NCBI GenBank assembly: GCA_034770075.1
Contig: CM068382.1
Coordinates: 91,174,692-91,238,691, forward strand
DNA: 64,000 bases
Source: Aralia elata
Lineage: Eukaryota; Streptophyta; Magnoliopsida; Apiales; Araliaceae
Direction of reading: 5' to 3'
Position numbers and translations under genes: made by a program. Every line of letters begins with the position of its first letter. Position 1 is the stretch's first letter. Of the stretch, positions 1 to 11,513 are shown in pieces. The notes under the pieces are model-generated. The model had not been told where the DNA came from. It saw nothing but the letters and a program-made list of their open reading frames with translations, and did no database searches.

Positions 1-1975
1 ATTCCTAGCTATTCAAATCCAATTATGAATATAGAAAAAATAGACGGAAATAGAGAAGTTTAAGCAAATAACTCAGGGGCGTGGGGGAGGAAAATCCTCT
101 TTTGCACATCCTTTAGTTGGGCTAAAAACTTCTCCGTTGGGTCGGAAGCCTTTGAGTGTACAAAGGGTCTTACCTGTTCGAAAAAGAAATCTTTCTTTAT
201 TTCATTTCTAGTTTCATCTAACCCTTTACCAAAAGTCAGGAATTCCACCCTAACCCTGGGCTGGGAATGGGAACAAGAAGAATCGCTAACAACCAGAAAG
301 AGGTCCTTTTGGCTTTTTTTCTCTAAGTAGCTTTGGTTAGCTATTGCCTTACCAACTAACTAATAAAAGGAGTAGTAGTAATCGCCCCTTAAAGGGCGGA
401 TTCCCCTTTTTACTTACTCCTAAAACGAAGGATCAAAATAAATCTGTCATACTCTCTTTATATCTTAGGCACTCAAAAGGCGAGCTTTCCTGGCATATCA
501 GATGCCATTTCACCAGCTTTATTATCTTACTTCTCACCTGGGCTAAGCCCCGAACTTGGGACTACATAAACAAAAAAATCCAATCCCTTCCCATTAGCAG
601 AGTACAAGTCGGGAACATCAAGAAAAACCTAAGCTTTCATCGCGGGTTCTTCAAAGGGACTATGCTTCTAGAACACCTGTATAGAGAATCTCCCATGCAT
701 GCTTATGGGTGTCATCAATAGGCATGGTTGCATTCAATATGGATAAAAATTTCTTTTGAATAAGCGGATGTTACGAATCGTTTGTTTGAAAGGGGGTTGA
801 AAGCGGCGGGAATCGCCGGCAGTGCCAAGCTAGTAGTGTTCCAGGGCAGTAAGGATGAGAAAATCGTTTGCTGTCTCTTTCTTAGTTAGAAAAATGAGTT
901 ACCTAGCTAGTGGAGCGAGGGGAGGTGCTTTGACACCATTTTCCACGATTCCCACATTGAGCTCTCTTTGCCTTACTTATTATGAATCGATATAAAAGAG
1001 AATCCGCCAGCTGGAAGAGGAATAGGATATAGGTGAGCCCGGGGAATATTGTTGAATAAAGACCCTTTCTAAAAAGCTCTTGGCCCACCCTTCACTCTGT
1101 TCACGGTTAGCCGGGAATGAGACTGGGAGTTCGATTTCATTTATGACTTTCGCCTTGCACCTTACACTAAACTGAATCTCTTGCACGCGCGTATAATAAG
1201 GAAGAATACCTTGCTGGCTATTCCTTATGCTTGATAGCACAGGAAAAAGAGATTCCGGAATCTCTTGATTTCACAGCTACGCACCTTTCAAACATACTTT
1301 TCTTACTCCAAGAGCGAAAAGAACATCATATCATAGGTTATACTATCCGGGAGTAGTAGTACTTGCTAAAGCTAAAGGTTTTCTCCCGCTAAAAACAGTC
1401 TACTAGATAAGCCAAGTAAATACAGATGAAATGGTTTTCTCTCCTTTTTAGAGAAGTAAATTCCTCCTCCCCGGGGGGTACTTCTATTTAAGCTTTAGAG
1501 AATCCAGGTCCAGCGGAAGACTAAGTAAGGTACGGTATAAAGTCCAATCAATCTCCTCCAACAGACAACAGAGGGCTCTGACCTGACCACAGTCAATCAA
1601 TCTATTGTTCTGGTTCTATATAGTCTAACCCTTATATGAGTCTATTGTTCCTTTTGTGCCTTTTGCGCGTAGAATGAATTATTCAAAGGGGTTGGCCTAA
1701 TCGTAGTCAGAACAACGAGATCAAAGAATGAATAATGCGGGAGTTGAGAGGATTAAAAACCTTTTTTCTTAGTGCGAAACGCATTCAATAACGAAAAACG
1801 AAAGAGGTTGGTAGGGAAAGCTTCCCGTCGAGTGGGATCAGAACGCCGTAGCAAATGATCCTTTAATTGATGGATCAAAAGGATCAGTTTGGAGGATGCA
1901 AAAAGAAGGTTTCTATTCGATTTATACCTCGCTTGGCCTTGACTAGGGCGGGAACAGCTTTAGCCTCCGACTCAC
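1..1975. other. Probable nuclear copy of mitochondrial DNA (NUMT)
   Basis: This block is visibly richer in G and C than the AT-rich DNA that follows. Its texture is that of plant mitochondrial intergenic DNA: mixed purine/pyrimidine runs, few A/T homopolymers and several short open frames. The longest frame (344-721, +) gives 125 codons with no family I recognise, and another lies at 60-248 (-). No standard mitochondrial gene was recognised. The right edge is judged from the composition change near 1975; the left edge is outside the window. It lies just upstream of the first visible thioredoxin exon. The mitochondrial origin is inferred from texture only and needs an organelle alignment. Confidence 0.5.
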
Positions 1976-2290
1976 TGCCTTAATTATCACCTGCCCATAT
2001 GAACTCCAAGTAGGAGGTGGCTACCACACTCTTCACTCTCTCTTGAACTCAGGCACTAGGGTGGCAACTAACCAATAATTTATGTATTAGCTGTTGATGT
2101 GCACTTTCCTGTTTGATGGTAGCCCATAGCCATTGCTTGCAAATGATGCCTCAGATATTATGTATTTTCTCCCTCAGTAGAAACAGCCTTATCCTATGAA
2201 TCACTGCTTTACTTATCAGCTGTCCATATTAACTCAGAGTGAAAGGTTGGCTGCCACACTCTTCACTCTTTATCATGCGCTAGGGTCCAT
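1970..2290. repeat. Imperfect direct duplication, about 90 bp, offset about 230 bp
   Basis: Bases 1970-2060 and 2200-2290 share an ordered string of matches: TCACTGC, TTATCA, TGCC/TGTCCATAT, then the 15-mer CACACTCTTCACTCT and CTAGGGT. This shows an old local duplication at or near the right edge of the mitochondrial-like block. No coding meaning is visible. Confidence 0.5.
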
Positions 2291-2331
2291 GTGATCAATT
2301 CAATCTAAGTATTATTTGCTCAAAGAATATA

Positions 2332-2596
2332 CTCCCTCCGTTCCAAAATATAGGATCAAATTTAACTTTTCAAAGTCAATTTGAGATATTTTTAAATTTA
2401 AAATTGATGTGATTCATTTAACTTTTGAAGTTTGAACACAACAAATCTTGTAATTAGTAGTACTATTTAGATAGTTTACAATCTCATAATTATATTGTCT
2501 ACAACTAAATTAATTGATATCAATTTTTGAATCTGAAAATATCTCAAATTGACTTCAATAAGTCAATATTGATCTTATATTTTGCAACGGAGGGAG
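2332..2596. mobile_element. Stowaway-type MITE, TA target duplication
   Basis: Both ends carry the CTCCCTCCGTT inverted terminus, and the match continues into AAAATATA-GATCAA on each arm. A TA dinucleotide flanks each end (2330-2331 and 2597-2598). The size of 265 bp and the TA target are standard for Stowaway (Tc1/mariner-derived) non-autonomous elements. It sits about 106 bp upstream of a thioredoxin splice acceptor, probably in an intron. Confidence 0.9.
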
Positions 2597-2702
2597 TATA
2601 TAATTTTTGCGGCTCTATTCCGTATACGATATATTATGAAGATCTTTTCTAAAGGGCATTGTAAAGCTTCTTTCTGATTTCTTGTTGGATTCTTCACTTC
2701 AG

Positions 2703-5393
2703 GTACATGCAACTATTGCTGAAACTGATCAGCCAAAATGGTGGGAGAAAAATGCAGGACCAAATATGATTGACATTCATTCCACACAAGAGTTTTTGAA
2801 TGCTTTGAGTCAGGCTGGAGAGAGACTAGTTATTGTTGAATTTTATGGAACATGGTGTGGTTCTTGCCGAGCACTATTCCCAAAGGTAGCTTTTGTTTAT
2901 TGATCAACTTTTCTTAGTTTCAGATCTTCTAATTAATATCACCTTTAATAATTTACAAAATTACTCTTTTGATACTTTGCAATGGATTTCTGCTGTCAAC
3001 TCTGTCTTTTTCAAATTTCCTCTTGGTCTGTCTCTTTCACGAAGAAATTTAAAATATAACATTTCATAGTATGTCATATGCAACAAGTAACAACTTTATC
3101 AAACATTAGTATAAGCGCACAAGAAAATACTTTTAGTTGTAAGGTCAACTTGCCAATTGCCAATACGTGTGTTTCAACTTTAATAACCCCCCCCCCCTGC
3201 AGTCCTAAGAAAGAGTTTTACTTTTTTGTTTTGTGAATATTAAGGATTGCATACATAATTTTTTTCTAATCATAAATTTTGATCTTTAAAGTTAATATGG
3301 AAAAAAAAAACATATAAAAAAAATTATATCCAAGTGTATCCTATTCAAACCTTAATATTCGCCAAAAAAAGTCAAAGAAAAAATACATCTTTTTAAGATG
3401 GAGTACTAACATTAGGAACATCACTATTGCAACATGTTTCAAATTAGCAATAATGCTCTGTACTTTTGCTAGTAAAGAACCTGGATACTGCATTAGGATG
3501 ACCGCCTTCAATTTCCATATGATAAATCTGTGATAGTAACTTTGTAAGGGAACTGAAAGACCATGATCTGGTGTGCGTCATCTAGATTGAATATTGTGAG
3601 GGGGAAGTTGAAAAATGAGAAAATGTGAAATGATGTACCAGATTAGAATACATGGTTTTCCTTTTCCCTTGTCGAGCCTTGTTTCTAGTTTTCTTAACTC
3701 ATTATGACGACCTTTGGGGCAGGGTCATTGATAAATGTCATGAATGATACTGCATAAAGACACTGACACATCCTAAAGGTAGGATGGACATGACAAGTCT
3801 GTCAGCGAAGTATGACCCATGAACATTTTGATAAATGATTCTATTCACATGATGTAAACTTTGCAACTTAAAAGTATAATTGTATAATGCTCAGTGATAA
3901 GATTTATGTATAGAGAGACATATGGATATGCATATGCATGTAGCTACATGAGTAGATAATTATATATATTTATGTTATACGCAGACCACAGTTGATTGTA
4001 ACGATTATTGTCCCCTTCTGCCCACTCAATCAATAAAACCTCAATTTTCTAATTTTCATCATGAAAAACCTTTTCGCTTTATGAACAATACAAGTTAAAA
4101 TCATGTTTTGGAGTGCCCAAGAAGTGCATACCTGAAGGACGTTGAAGAACACATTCCCGTCTTGGAGTACCACTCGTCCTAAACAGACATTTTCCTTAAT
4201 AAGCTAAGATATTATTGACTAGGTGAGATGCTATGCAATGTCCAGACACCAATTAGTAATTGGATTTTCATCAATTAATTATGATGTTTCTGCTACTAGC
4301 TTTTAGTACTTTTGAATTATTGTCTGATATCATCTTGTTTTGGATTTTTTAGCTCTGCAAAACTGCCCAAGAACACCCAGAAATTATGTTCTTGAAAGTC
4401 AATTTCGATGAGAATAAACCAATGTGCAAAAATTTGAACGTAAGGGTACTTCCTTATTTCCACTTCTACAGAGGAGCCGATGGACAGCTCGAGTCTTTTT
4501 CTTGTTCACTTGCCAAAGTAAGGAATTTATGCCACTATCAATTTCTCTACTTCTGCTCATACCATTGAATTCTATACATTTATGTCAAGACCCAAGTGTG
4601 AATTTTAAAGAAAAAGGAAAAAGGAAGAAAGAAATAAGTGTGAAAACTTACCTTTGGTAGTGTGAAAATTTGGATTTGAGATCATTATTTGTAACTTCAA
4701 AGCATTATGTAACTGGGAATCCGGTTGGTGTCAAATTTGAATTTCATGAACATCTACTATCTGCATGTTTTCTGATAGACTAACTGTGTGTAAATAAAAG
4801 AGAAGCTTGCTGCATTGCTCATTTCTTTTCTTTCCCCCCCTTTCTTTCAATTTTTTCTTTCATGGTACACGGAAGGGGTCAAACCCCAAAGAACTAGCTT
4901 AATTAAAGTGAAACTCCTAAGAAAAGTGCAGCCCTTATATTATCTTCATATAACAAATGGGCGATACAAGGAGTAGGTGTAGCAAGGCACTGTAGACCCA
5001 TAATAGCTTGAACACTCTCACTCTCTCTCTCTCCTTCAACCAATTGATCCGCACATCTATTTCTTTCATCTGAAGTGTGCATACTGGTTCATAACAAAAT
5101 GGATTAGTGCCATAACGTAATTGATTTTTATTACTCCTAAAATATAAATCAGACCATATGGTATGACTGACGTAGATATTGAAAGAATATCTTGCTTCAA
5201 GTAAACTGTAAATCAATACGTTCTAATCATCTATTGTTATTAAAACCTTTTTCAGTTTCAGAAAATTAAGGACGCTATCCAGATGCACAACACAGATCGT
5301 TGCAGCATTGGTCCCCCTAAAGGTGTTGGAGATGTTAATCTTGAAGCTGTCTCTGCTCCAAAGAATAAACAAGCAGAAGCTTCTTCAAAGTAG
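2703..5393 (+). CDS. Atypical Cys-His-rich thioredoxin (ACHT/thioredoxin-like), plastid; 5' exon not seen
   Basis: Three exons join in frame: 2703-2885, 4353-4517 and 5256-5393 (TAG stop), 61 + 55 + 45 residues. All introns are GT-AG. The first exon opens in mid-protein with VHATIAETDQPKWWEKN, the conserved start of the mature ACHT protein. The redox centre is WCGSC in the first exon, and the chain goes on with FLKVNFDENK and NVRVLPYFHFYRG in the second. ACHT proteins are chloroplast disulfide oxidoreductases that act on, for example, 2-Cys peroxiredoxins. Family members are about 220-240 aa, so the transit-peptide exon (some 60-75 residues) is missing. No such exon was found between 1 and 2702, where mitochondrial-like DNA and a MITE lie. 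The gene is either split by a long first intron reaching outside the window or has lost its first exon. The tail after the fold (KGVGDVNLEAV...) fits the ACHT1/2 branch better than ACHT4. Confidence 0.85.
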
Positions 5394-5679
5394 GATTTTC
5401 TTGATTTAAGTATTTGTCTATAGTTTGTATCCCTGGTTTTTGGATCGCTACTATAATTTTTTCCCTGTATATTTGTAAGTTCTATTTGAAAGAACAGCAA
5501 GCAGAGGTTGTTTATAGCCTCCGCATTCTTTGCCCGTGACATCTTATTATGATTTGTTTGAAATGAAATTTCAAGGCATATGATTATAAATCATTGTGTT
5601 ACCTTGATGGAGAAATTATATTTCTACTGTTATAAATTATAATTGCACTATAATCTGCCCTTACTGTGTGATTCCGCCA

Positions 5680-5716
5680 CCCCCCCCCCCCCCCCCTCCC
5701 CCTCCCTCCCCCTCCA
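5680..5716. repeat. Poly-C / CCCCCTCCCTCCC tract
   Basis: A run of about 17 C is followed by CCCTCCCCCTCCCTCCCCCTCC. The other strand has four or more G runs and could fold as a G-quadruplex. It lies about 290 bp past the thioredoxin stop codon, in the 3' flank. Confidence 0.85.
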
Positions 5717-7676
5717 GCGTCCTCCCTTTCCTTATTGTGGCCTTTTTCCCCCTTTGTTGTGAAGCTTGCATCTCATCTATATATAGGGGGAAGTTTATTG
5801 ATATTGCAAGTGGAGAGATTATGAATATTAATTACATAATTTATTTGTATTTGTACCAACCGGATAAATCTTTAACCCGTCCCCTCTTAATCCTTCATTT
5901 TGCTCATTCATGAAGTTGTATTTAGTACGTTTAAGAAAATATGATTTTTTCCCCAATTAGTTGTTATTATCATTATTATTATGTAATTGTAGCTGATCAG
6001 CTAGAGAACGCCAGGACGGCCTGCACTCAACTTGGCGGAGTCGTCCAATAATTATTTTACATAATGCTACATTTCAACTTAGATAATTTTACACTAAAAA
6101 AATTAAAAAATTTTAAAAAAAAAAAAAGAGAGAGAGGTAAAGGAAACCACTCCATCGACGGCCTTTGGCTCAATTGGTACGTCTAGCCTCTTGCTAAGCA
6201 AGAGGTCTAAAGTTCGAATCCTCCACCCCCAAACTAAAAAAATAGAAAAAAGAAACCCCTCGATGGAAGTGATATAGAGTCCAAATGATTAGAACACCCT
6301 CCTCCCTAATACATTAGAAAAGAGGGTAAATGTGAAGTCCTTGTCACAATTCTGAATTACTACTATAAATTGTCTTAGATTAGGTTTCCATGTTTTGCTT
6401 TTAAGATATAACAAGCACGGTATTAGTGCAAGTCAATAACAAGTTTATGAAATAGTTAATGAAAAGATATATATTTATTCATCAACAATTCAACATATAA
6501 TTTAATTATTAACTTCGTTCTTCATGTTTCAAAAAATTAATAACTATCAGTTATTCTAAAACAAAACAAAGATAATATTATATATTTTCATATTGTCATT
6601 ATTTTAATATATATTTTAACTTAATTTAACTATTTCAAGTTAAGATATTTACCAAATGAAATCTAGCAAAAATAAAAATAGTACCTTATTCGTTAACATA
6701 TGCTATATCAAGTGAGCAAGAAACATTAATAGCATTAATTTTTAGTCAGCAATAAATTTGTACATACGATATCCCATGATTTTGGATCTGTATATGAAGG
6801 TAAGGCATAAGATTCTTTCGTCAATGAGCATTAATTGACATCTTTCATATATTTCTCAACTGCAATTAAACCGACTTTAAACTTCATATTGGGAGGGTTT
6901 GGTTGGTTGGATTTTCTCTTAGCTCCGTCTATATTCGTCTCTAATCTGCTATCATTAATTTTAATTGGCAGTCATAACTAATCTTTCCCCCATTCTTTCT
7001 CACTTCTTCAGATCTAATTTTCATCATTCTTGTTTTTTTTATGATTCTCTCATATGTCATAACTGTAAAGATCAGTACGTATATAAATATATACGGGTTA
7101 ATTGAAAAGAAGAAAGAGTTTATTGGGAGAAGAAATATTTTTGGGAGAAAAAGAATACGAAACTCTTCGATTTTATAATTCAAATCAGAGGATAGGATTT
7201 GTTACGAAGGAGCAACTCTTCGATTTCTCAATCCAAATTTGTCAGTATGATTCGTACGAACGAAAATGACTCGAAAATATTTTAACATATTTAACTTAAT
7301 TGAACTTTTGGCCAAAGTCAAATTAGTTTATTTTAATCTTTAACTCGACAATAACTCGATAGAACTCAGCCAAATTTAAAAAAATAAAAAAAATTACCCA
7401 TTCAATTCGTTTGACGAATCAGCTTATGATTTGTTATGGATAAGTACTGAGGTATTGATTTGATCACATAAACAAACAATTAATAATATTGTCGCATAAA
7501 AATTACATGAAAAAGACAAGGTACTTGAAAAATCATCATCATCACTTTTTGCCAAAAAAATGGCCAACAAATCTTACTTTACATGTTCTATTTATAAATG
7601 CATAATTATGTATTCAAAAAAACAAGATTGTTGACTCTTGTTCTTGTTAAAAATTGTTGTGCTATTGTTTTCTCAA
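5717..7676. other. Intergenic, AT-rich, no gene seen
   Basis: No exon with a recognisable family was found on either strand. The stretch holds the tRNA-like SINE at about 6160-6250 and short A/T runs. Open frames such as 6941-7183 (-) are low complexity and lysine/isoleucine/phenylalanine rich, as expected from AT-rich noncoding DNA. Around 7200-7440 are decayed CTCGA-type repeat motifs. Confidence 0.6.
6160..6250 (+). mobile_element. tRNA-derived SINE copy
   Basis: The piece has an A-box-like TGGCTCAATTGGTA, an arm with the self-complementary CTCTTG...CAAGAG, and a B-box-like AGTTCGAATCC, followed by an A-rich tail. The anticodon loop lacks the invariant T33, so it is not a working tRNA gene. 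GAAACC occurs on both sides as a possible short target duplication. The same family recurs at 19914-19994. Confidence 0.65.
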
Positions 7677-7684
7677 AAGATAAA

Positions 7685-7825
7685 GGAAATTGATATTTCC
7701 ACATCACATTTTGATATTTCCACACATATGACCCACATATTAGCCAATAAAATTTTGACACGTCAGCTAATATGTGGGCCATACGTGTGGAAATATCAAA
7801 ATATTATGTGGAAATAGTAGTTTCC
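7685..7825. mobile_element. Hairpin MITE with 8-bp target duplication (hAT-like)
   Basis: Two arms of about 60 bp (7685-7744 and 7766-7825) are near-perfect reverse complements around a 21-bp loop. The 8-mer AAGATAAA stands directly on both sides (7677-7684 and 7826-7833). An 8-bp duplication is the mark of hAT transposons; the GGAAA end is not the usual hAT CA start, so the superfamily call is tentative. Confidence 0.8.
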
Positions 7826-7833
7826 AAGATAAA

Positions 7834-9324
7834 ATGTTAAGAAAATATAGTTTTATTTATACCACAATTTCTTTAAATTACAAAATGGGGAGGAAGAATA
7901 TAATAAAATAGGCAAAAAAGAAAAAGAAAAAAGGGTGGCTTACATAATAAATAAGCCGTGTAAGATTGACCTTGACCATAAGCGAGAGAACTCATGGGAT
8001 AATACCATGAGGGCTCCCTTATGATATTTTTACTTACTTCAAGGAGTTGTTTAAGCTGCGTTTGGTTTAGCTTTTTCCTCCGCCACTGGCACAAACCATT
8101 TTTTTTGCTCGTTGCGTGCCGGAGCCGATCAGGTAGCTCTGAACCTTCTTTCTTTTATAATCTCAATGAGCTAAGCCTCGGAATAAAACTTGTAAATCAT
8201 TTAAATTTAGTTATGGTTCCTGAAAATAGAAAATTTGAAGGTTTCTTTGATTATTTCTGGCCGCATTTAGGTCTCTTAATCTTCGTTATAAATAGCCATA
8301 CCTGCTTGGAATTAGTTGATAGATTTTGCATACTTTTGATATGCTACATATGAAAGTCTGTGTCTTGTTTGTTGGAGTATCATTTTATGCAGGTTACATG
8401 TTTGTAAAAATGCCCACATTACTACATGGTCCAAGTAATGAATGCAGTACATTAAGACTATGTTTGGAGCTCTGAAAGAGCAAGCTAAAGGAGAGGAAAA
8501 AGGAAATGAATTCTAAAAAATTTAAAATACTTTATCAACAAGCTATTACACTTCAATTTGACTTCAAACTTGACATTTTATCATTTTTAAAGTATATTTT
8601 ATGTTCATTAAGAGTGTATTTCTTTTTTTAAAATGTATGTTATCTTCGTTTCCATATCTTAGCCTTAGATTTTTCCGAATTCCTAATGTGAAGGTAGTAT
8701 CATAGAAATGCCCATGTTATGTAGTTGTAGAACTATCACCAATCAGGCTATCACATATCAAAGTGTCAGTGTTTATGTTGTTACTAGAATAATAGGCCTT
8801 TCTATAAAGTAAACTGAATCTTGTCCGGTATGTAAACATGTGTTAGAGTATATATCTTGTCTCACATCAAATACCTTGAGAAAATATGTCTAGTATATAA
8901 TGAGTTGGGCCAACTCTTCTCATTGCCAATTGGTTTTGAGTTACAGAGCTTGATTTCTGTATATACTAGATTTGAGACTATTTTATAAATCTAACAACAT
9001 GGTTTTCTGCCAATCATCAACCTTACACCAGTTATGTATATCGAATTTTACATGTGCATTCTTACTCATATATGTTCTGCAAGTCATAAGTTTTCAGTGC
9101 AATTACTTCTCTTCAAGATAACAGAGTTTCATGCTCGGAGAGATCTTTATTCTCCTAATTACGTTATCTGTTAATTATACTAAGCATCTTTTTTTGGATG
9201 GTTGCAATGGTAATTTAAAACTATACTTTGATTATTTCCACTAGAATGTCTTTCTTATCATTAAAATTGAGATGTATAATCCTTTTCACAGCACATCTTG
9301 GTAAACCCAAGAAGGTTTGTGAAA
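7834..9324 (+). other. Upstream region of the DUF1138 gene, with likely 5' noncoding exon(s)
   Basis: No coding exon was seen. A good splice acceptor (TTTTCACAG, ending near 9291) lies 34 bp before the ATG at 9325, so the 5' UTR is probably interrupted by an intron. A candidate donor is the GATCAG/GTAGCT at about 8131, in a locally GC-richer stretch (8040-8131) that would fit a first noncoding exon. This is inference from splice signals only. Confidence 0.4.
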
Positions 9325-10176
9325 ATGGCAAGCTATTTGTGGAGGAAATATGCAGATCATGTGTACTCAAAGTGGGAGAAAACAATCCTCTGGGACATGA
9401 TTGATCCATACAGGCGACCAAAATCATTCACCCCACTTGTCACTATCTATATCTGCGCATTTTACACCGGGGTCATTGGGTCAGCAATCACCGAGCAACT
9501 CTACAAGGTATTATGATATCAATGTTTTCAGAGTTGGTGCTTTGAACAATTTAAGCTGTCATGTTAAAATTACTGTAGAAGCTTAAAGTTTTTGTTTTTG
9601 TGGAGTTGTAGTACGACTGTAGAGGAAAAGCATTTAATGATCATTGATCAATAATTTTCAGAACCAATTTGCAACTCCCTGCTGCTCTATCAAGGAGTAC
9701 TGAGTACATCCACTGGGCAATATAGACCTGACCTGTCCCACTTGTAGATTTATATCATTTGGGTGTGAGTTAGTTGCCATCTGCAACCGCATATATAGGG
9801 CATGGACCTTCGTGCAATTAGGCTTCCTTGCCTTGCTTTGGACGATTTTATCAAGCAATCTTGTGAAACGCTTTTCGCGTCATACTTGAAAAACTAGTGG
9901 CTCAAGCATATTATTCTGCACCTGCTTGGCTGCCATATCTTTTACTGTTTAAGAAGTTATTATGTGTAATTTTCTTTAATTCTGACTTATGTTTATTGAT
10001 TACAACGCCAACTAGTTGGCCAACTTTAAGTTTTTGTATGCTTTTCTAAATTTATTTTGTCTTAAATTGAGCAGGAAAAGTACTGGGAAGATCACCCTGG
10101 TGAAGCAGTGCCATTGATGAAACCAAAGTTTTATGGAGGCCCTTGGAGAATTCTGAGAGGCGATGTTCCCAACTAA
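9325..10176 (+). CDS. Small DUF1138 / ozone-induced OZI1-like protein
   Basis: Two exons join in frame: 9325-9507 (61 codons) and 10075-10176 (33 codons plus TAA), giving 94 aa. The intron is GT-AG. The start MASYLWRKYADHVYSKWEK, the central YRRPKSFTPLVTIYICAFYTG and the end EAVPLMKPKFYGGPWRI match the short plant family DUF1138, which includes Arabidopsis OZI1. About residues 35-57 form one hydrophobic helix; basic residues precede it and the C-terminal part is hydrophilic, so a single-pass membrane protein is likely. The biochemical role is not settled; a mitochondrial inner-membrane place is often suggested. The ATG at 9325 was chosen because it starts the conserved block; no ATG lies upstream in frame in this exon. 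The two exons are intact with no sign of decay. Confidence 0.8.
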
Positions 10177-10485
10177 TGAAGTTCTTAAACAACCAATCCG
10201 ACACATGTATTCAGCTTCATTAACCTCAAGTGGTGTTATGCAGAAGCTTCAGAGGAAATATGAAAGTGGTAGTAAATATGCTAAATGGTTCATAACCTTT
10301 ATGCATCAGTCTTATTGATGTATAGTCTGATCAGATGATTATGATAGTTTCTGATTGAATATGATTGCTATCTTTCATTTGCATAATTAAAGAAACTTTT
10401 AATAAATTAGTGGTGTCGACTGTTGCTTAAAAAAATGCAGTTATTAATGATGATATTGTTTGGGGACATCGGAAATCGTCCACTT

Positions 10486-10707
10486 CAAATTTTATCTTTT
10501 ACGATCTTGAACCTGTTTCTTAATTATTTTTAAGCTAATATTCCCTTCTTCTTTTTATTGTTTTGTTTTTGTTTTATGGTTGTTGTGCACTACATTCAAA
10601 TTTTATCTTTTACGATCTTGAACCTGTTTCTTAATTATTTTTAAGCTAATATTCCCTTCTTCTTTTTATTGTTTTGTTTTTGTTTTATGGTTGTTGTGCA
10701 CTACATT
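10486..10707. repeat. Perfect 111-bp tandem duplication upstream of the PRA1 gene
   Basis: Bases 10486-10596 and 10597-10707 read the same base for base, including long T-rich stretches. Identity this complete points to a very recent event or an assembly artefact. It lies about 85 bp upstream of the presumed TATA box of the PRA1 gene and downstream of the DUF1138 stop, so it could fall in the promoter of one gene or the 3' flank of the other. Confidence 0.95.
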
Positions 10708-10760
10708 AGATTTACCTTAATTAGCTTGATTACAATATTTGCCAAAATACTTTGTCAAAT

Positions 10761-10800
10761 GACGTGGAAATAGATGTATATTCTTTACCAAATATATAAA
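10761..10800 (+). promoter_or_regulatory. Likely core promoter of the PRA1 gene
   Basis: ATATATAAA at 10792-10800 is a good TATA box about 155 bp before the ATG. About 30 bp upstream is TGACGTGG (10760-10767), an ACGT-core element of the kind bound by plant bZIP factors. Position and motif only; not tested. Confidence 0.5.
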
Positions 10801-10952
10801 AAAGGCACCTTGAGGCCTGATCTAACTTCCTTTTAGTCTCTCTTAACTTCCTCAAAACTAGCATCCTCCAGCTATTCTCATTCTTCTTCTTCTTCCCCTG
10901 CAAATTTTTTGCATCTCCCATAATTCTCTCTCCAATTAATTTTCCCAAGAAA

Positions 10953-11513
10953 ATGTCAAGCTACGGCACAATACCAACATCAACACCACCACAAGATCAA
11001 GCACTCTCCTCCACAACTCATTTTGTTACTCGGGCCAAAGAGCGGATCCGATCCGGCCTCGGCACTCGACGGCCATGGCACCAAATCCTAGTTCCCCTCT
11101 CCCTCCCGGCCACCTTCAATGAAGCTCTTGCCAGACTCTCGACAAACATCAACTTCTTTCACATGAACTACACCATTCTCACCATCTTCACCCTCTTTCT
11201 TAGCCTTTTGTGGCACCCAGGCACCCTCATTGTCTTCCTAATCACGATATCTGCATGGCTGTTTCTGTATTTTCTTCGCGACGATCCGGTTGTGGTTTTT
11301 GGGCAGGAAGTTGATGATCTTGTGGTGTTGATTGGTCTATGCGGTGTCACCTTTCTAATGCTGGTTTTAACACATGCTTCGTATAATATAGCTGTTGGGG
11401 TGGGGATTGGGGTGCTGCTGGCTTTGGTTCATGCTGTGTTTAGAGGGACTGATGACTTGTTTCTTGTGGATGACAATGCTGATGGTGCGACGGCGATGAG
11501 AGAGACTGCTTAG
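10953..11513 (+). CDS. PRA1 family protein, F-type (prenylated Rab acceptor)
   Basis: One uninterrupted reading frame of 186 aa, the usual size for plant PRA1 proteins, most of which are intronless. It starts MSSYGTIPTS, followed by a basic segment (AKERIRSGLGTRRPW). Two broad hydrophobic hairpins lie at about residues 68-107 and 121-163, the four-helix PRA1 fold, with the conserved NYTILTI, LLWHPGTL and YFLRDDPVV between and within them. The tail ends with an acidic DLFLVDD motif. PRA1 proteins sit in ER, Golgi and endosomal membranes and help deliver prenylated Rab GTPases in vesicle traffic. The YG.IPTS start and FRGTDDLFL tail favour the PRA1.F clade. No defect is seen. The upstream region carries the 111-bp tandem duplication and a TATA box. 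Confidence 0.92.
   Translation: MSSYGTIPTSTPPQDQALSSTTHFVTRAKERIRSGLGTRRPWHQILVPLSLPATFNEALARLSTNINFFHMNYTILTIFTLFLSLLWHPGTLIVFLITISAWLFLYFLRDDPVVVFGQEVDDLVVLIGLCGVTFLMLVLTHASYNIAVGVGIGVLLALVHAVFRGTDDLFLVDDNADGATAMRETA

Noticed and set aside
344..721. 125-codon frame in the mitochondrial-like block as a real gene
   Set aside because: No recognisable family and no expression signal; kept only as part of the organelle-like block.
6160..6235. Possible tRNA gene
   Set aside because: Boxes A and B are present but the loop lacks T33, the acceptor stem does not pair, and an A tail follows; it is a SINE.
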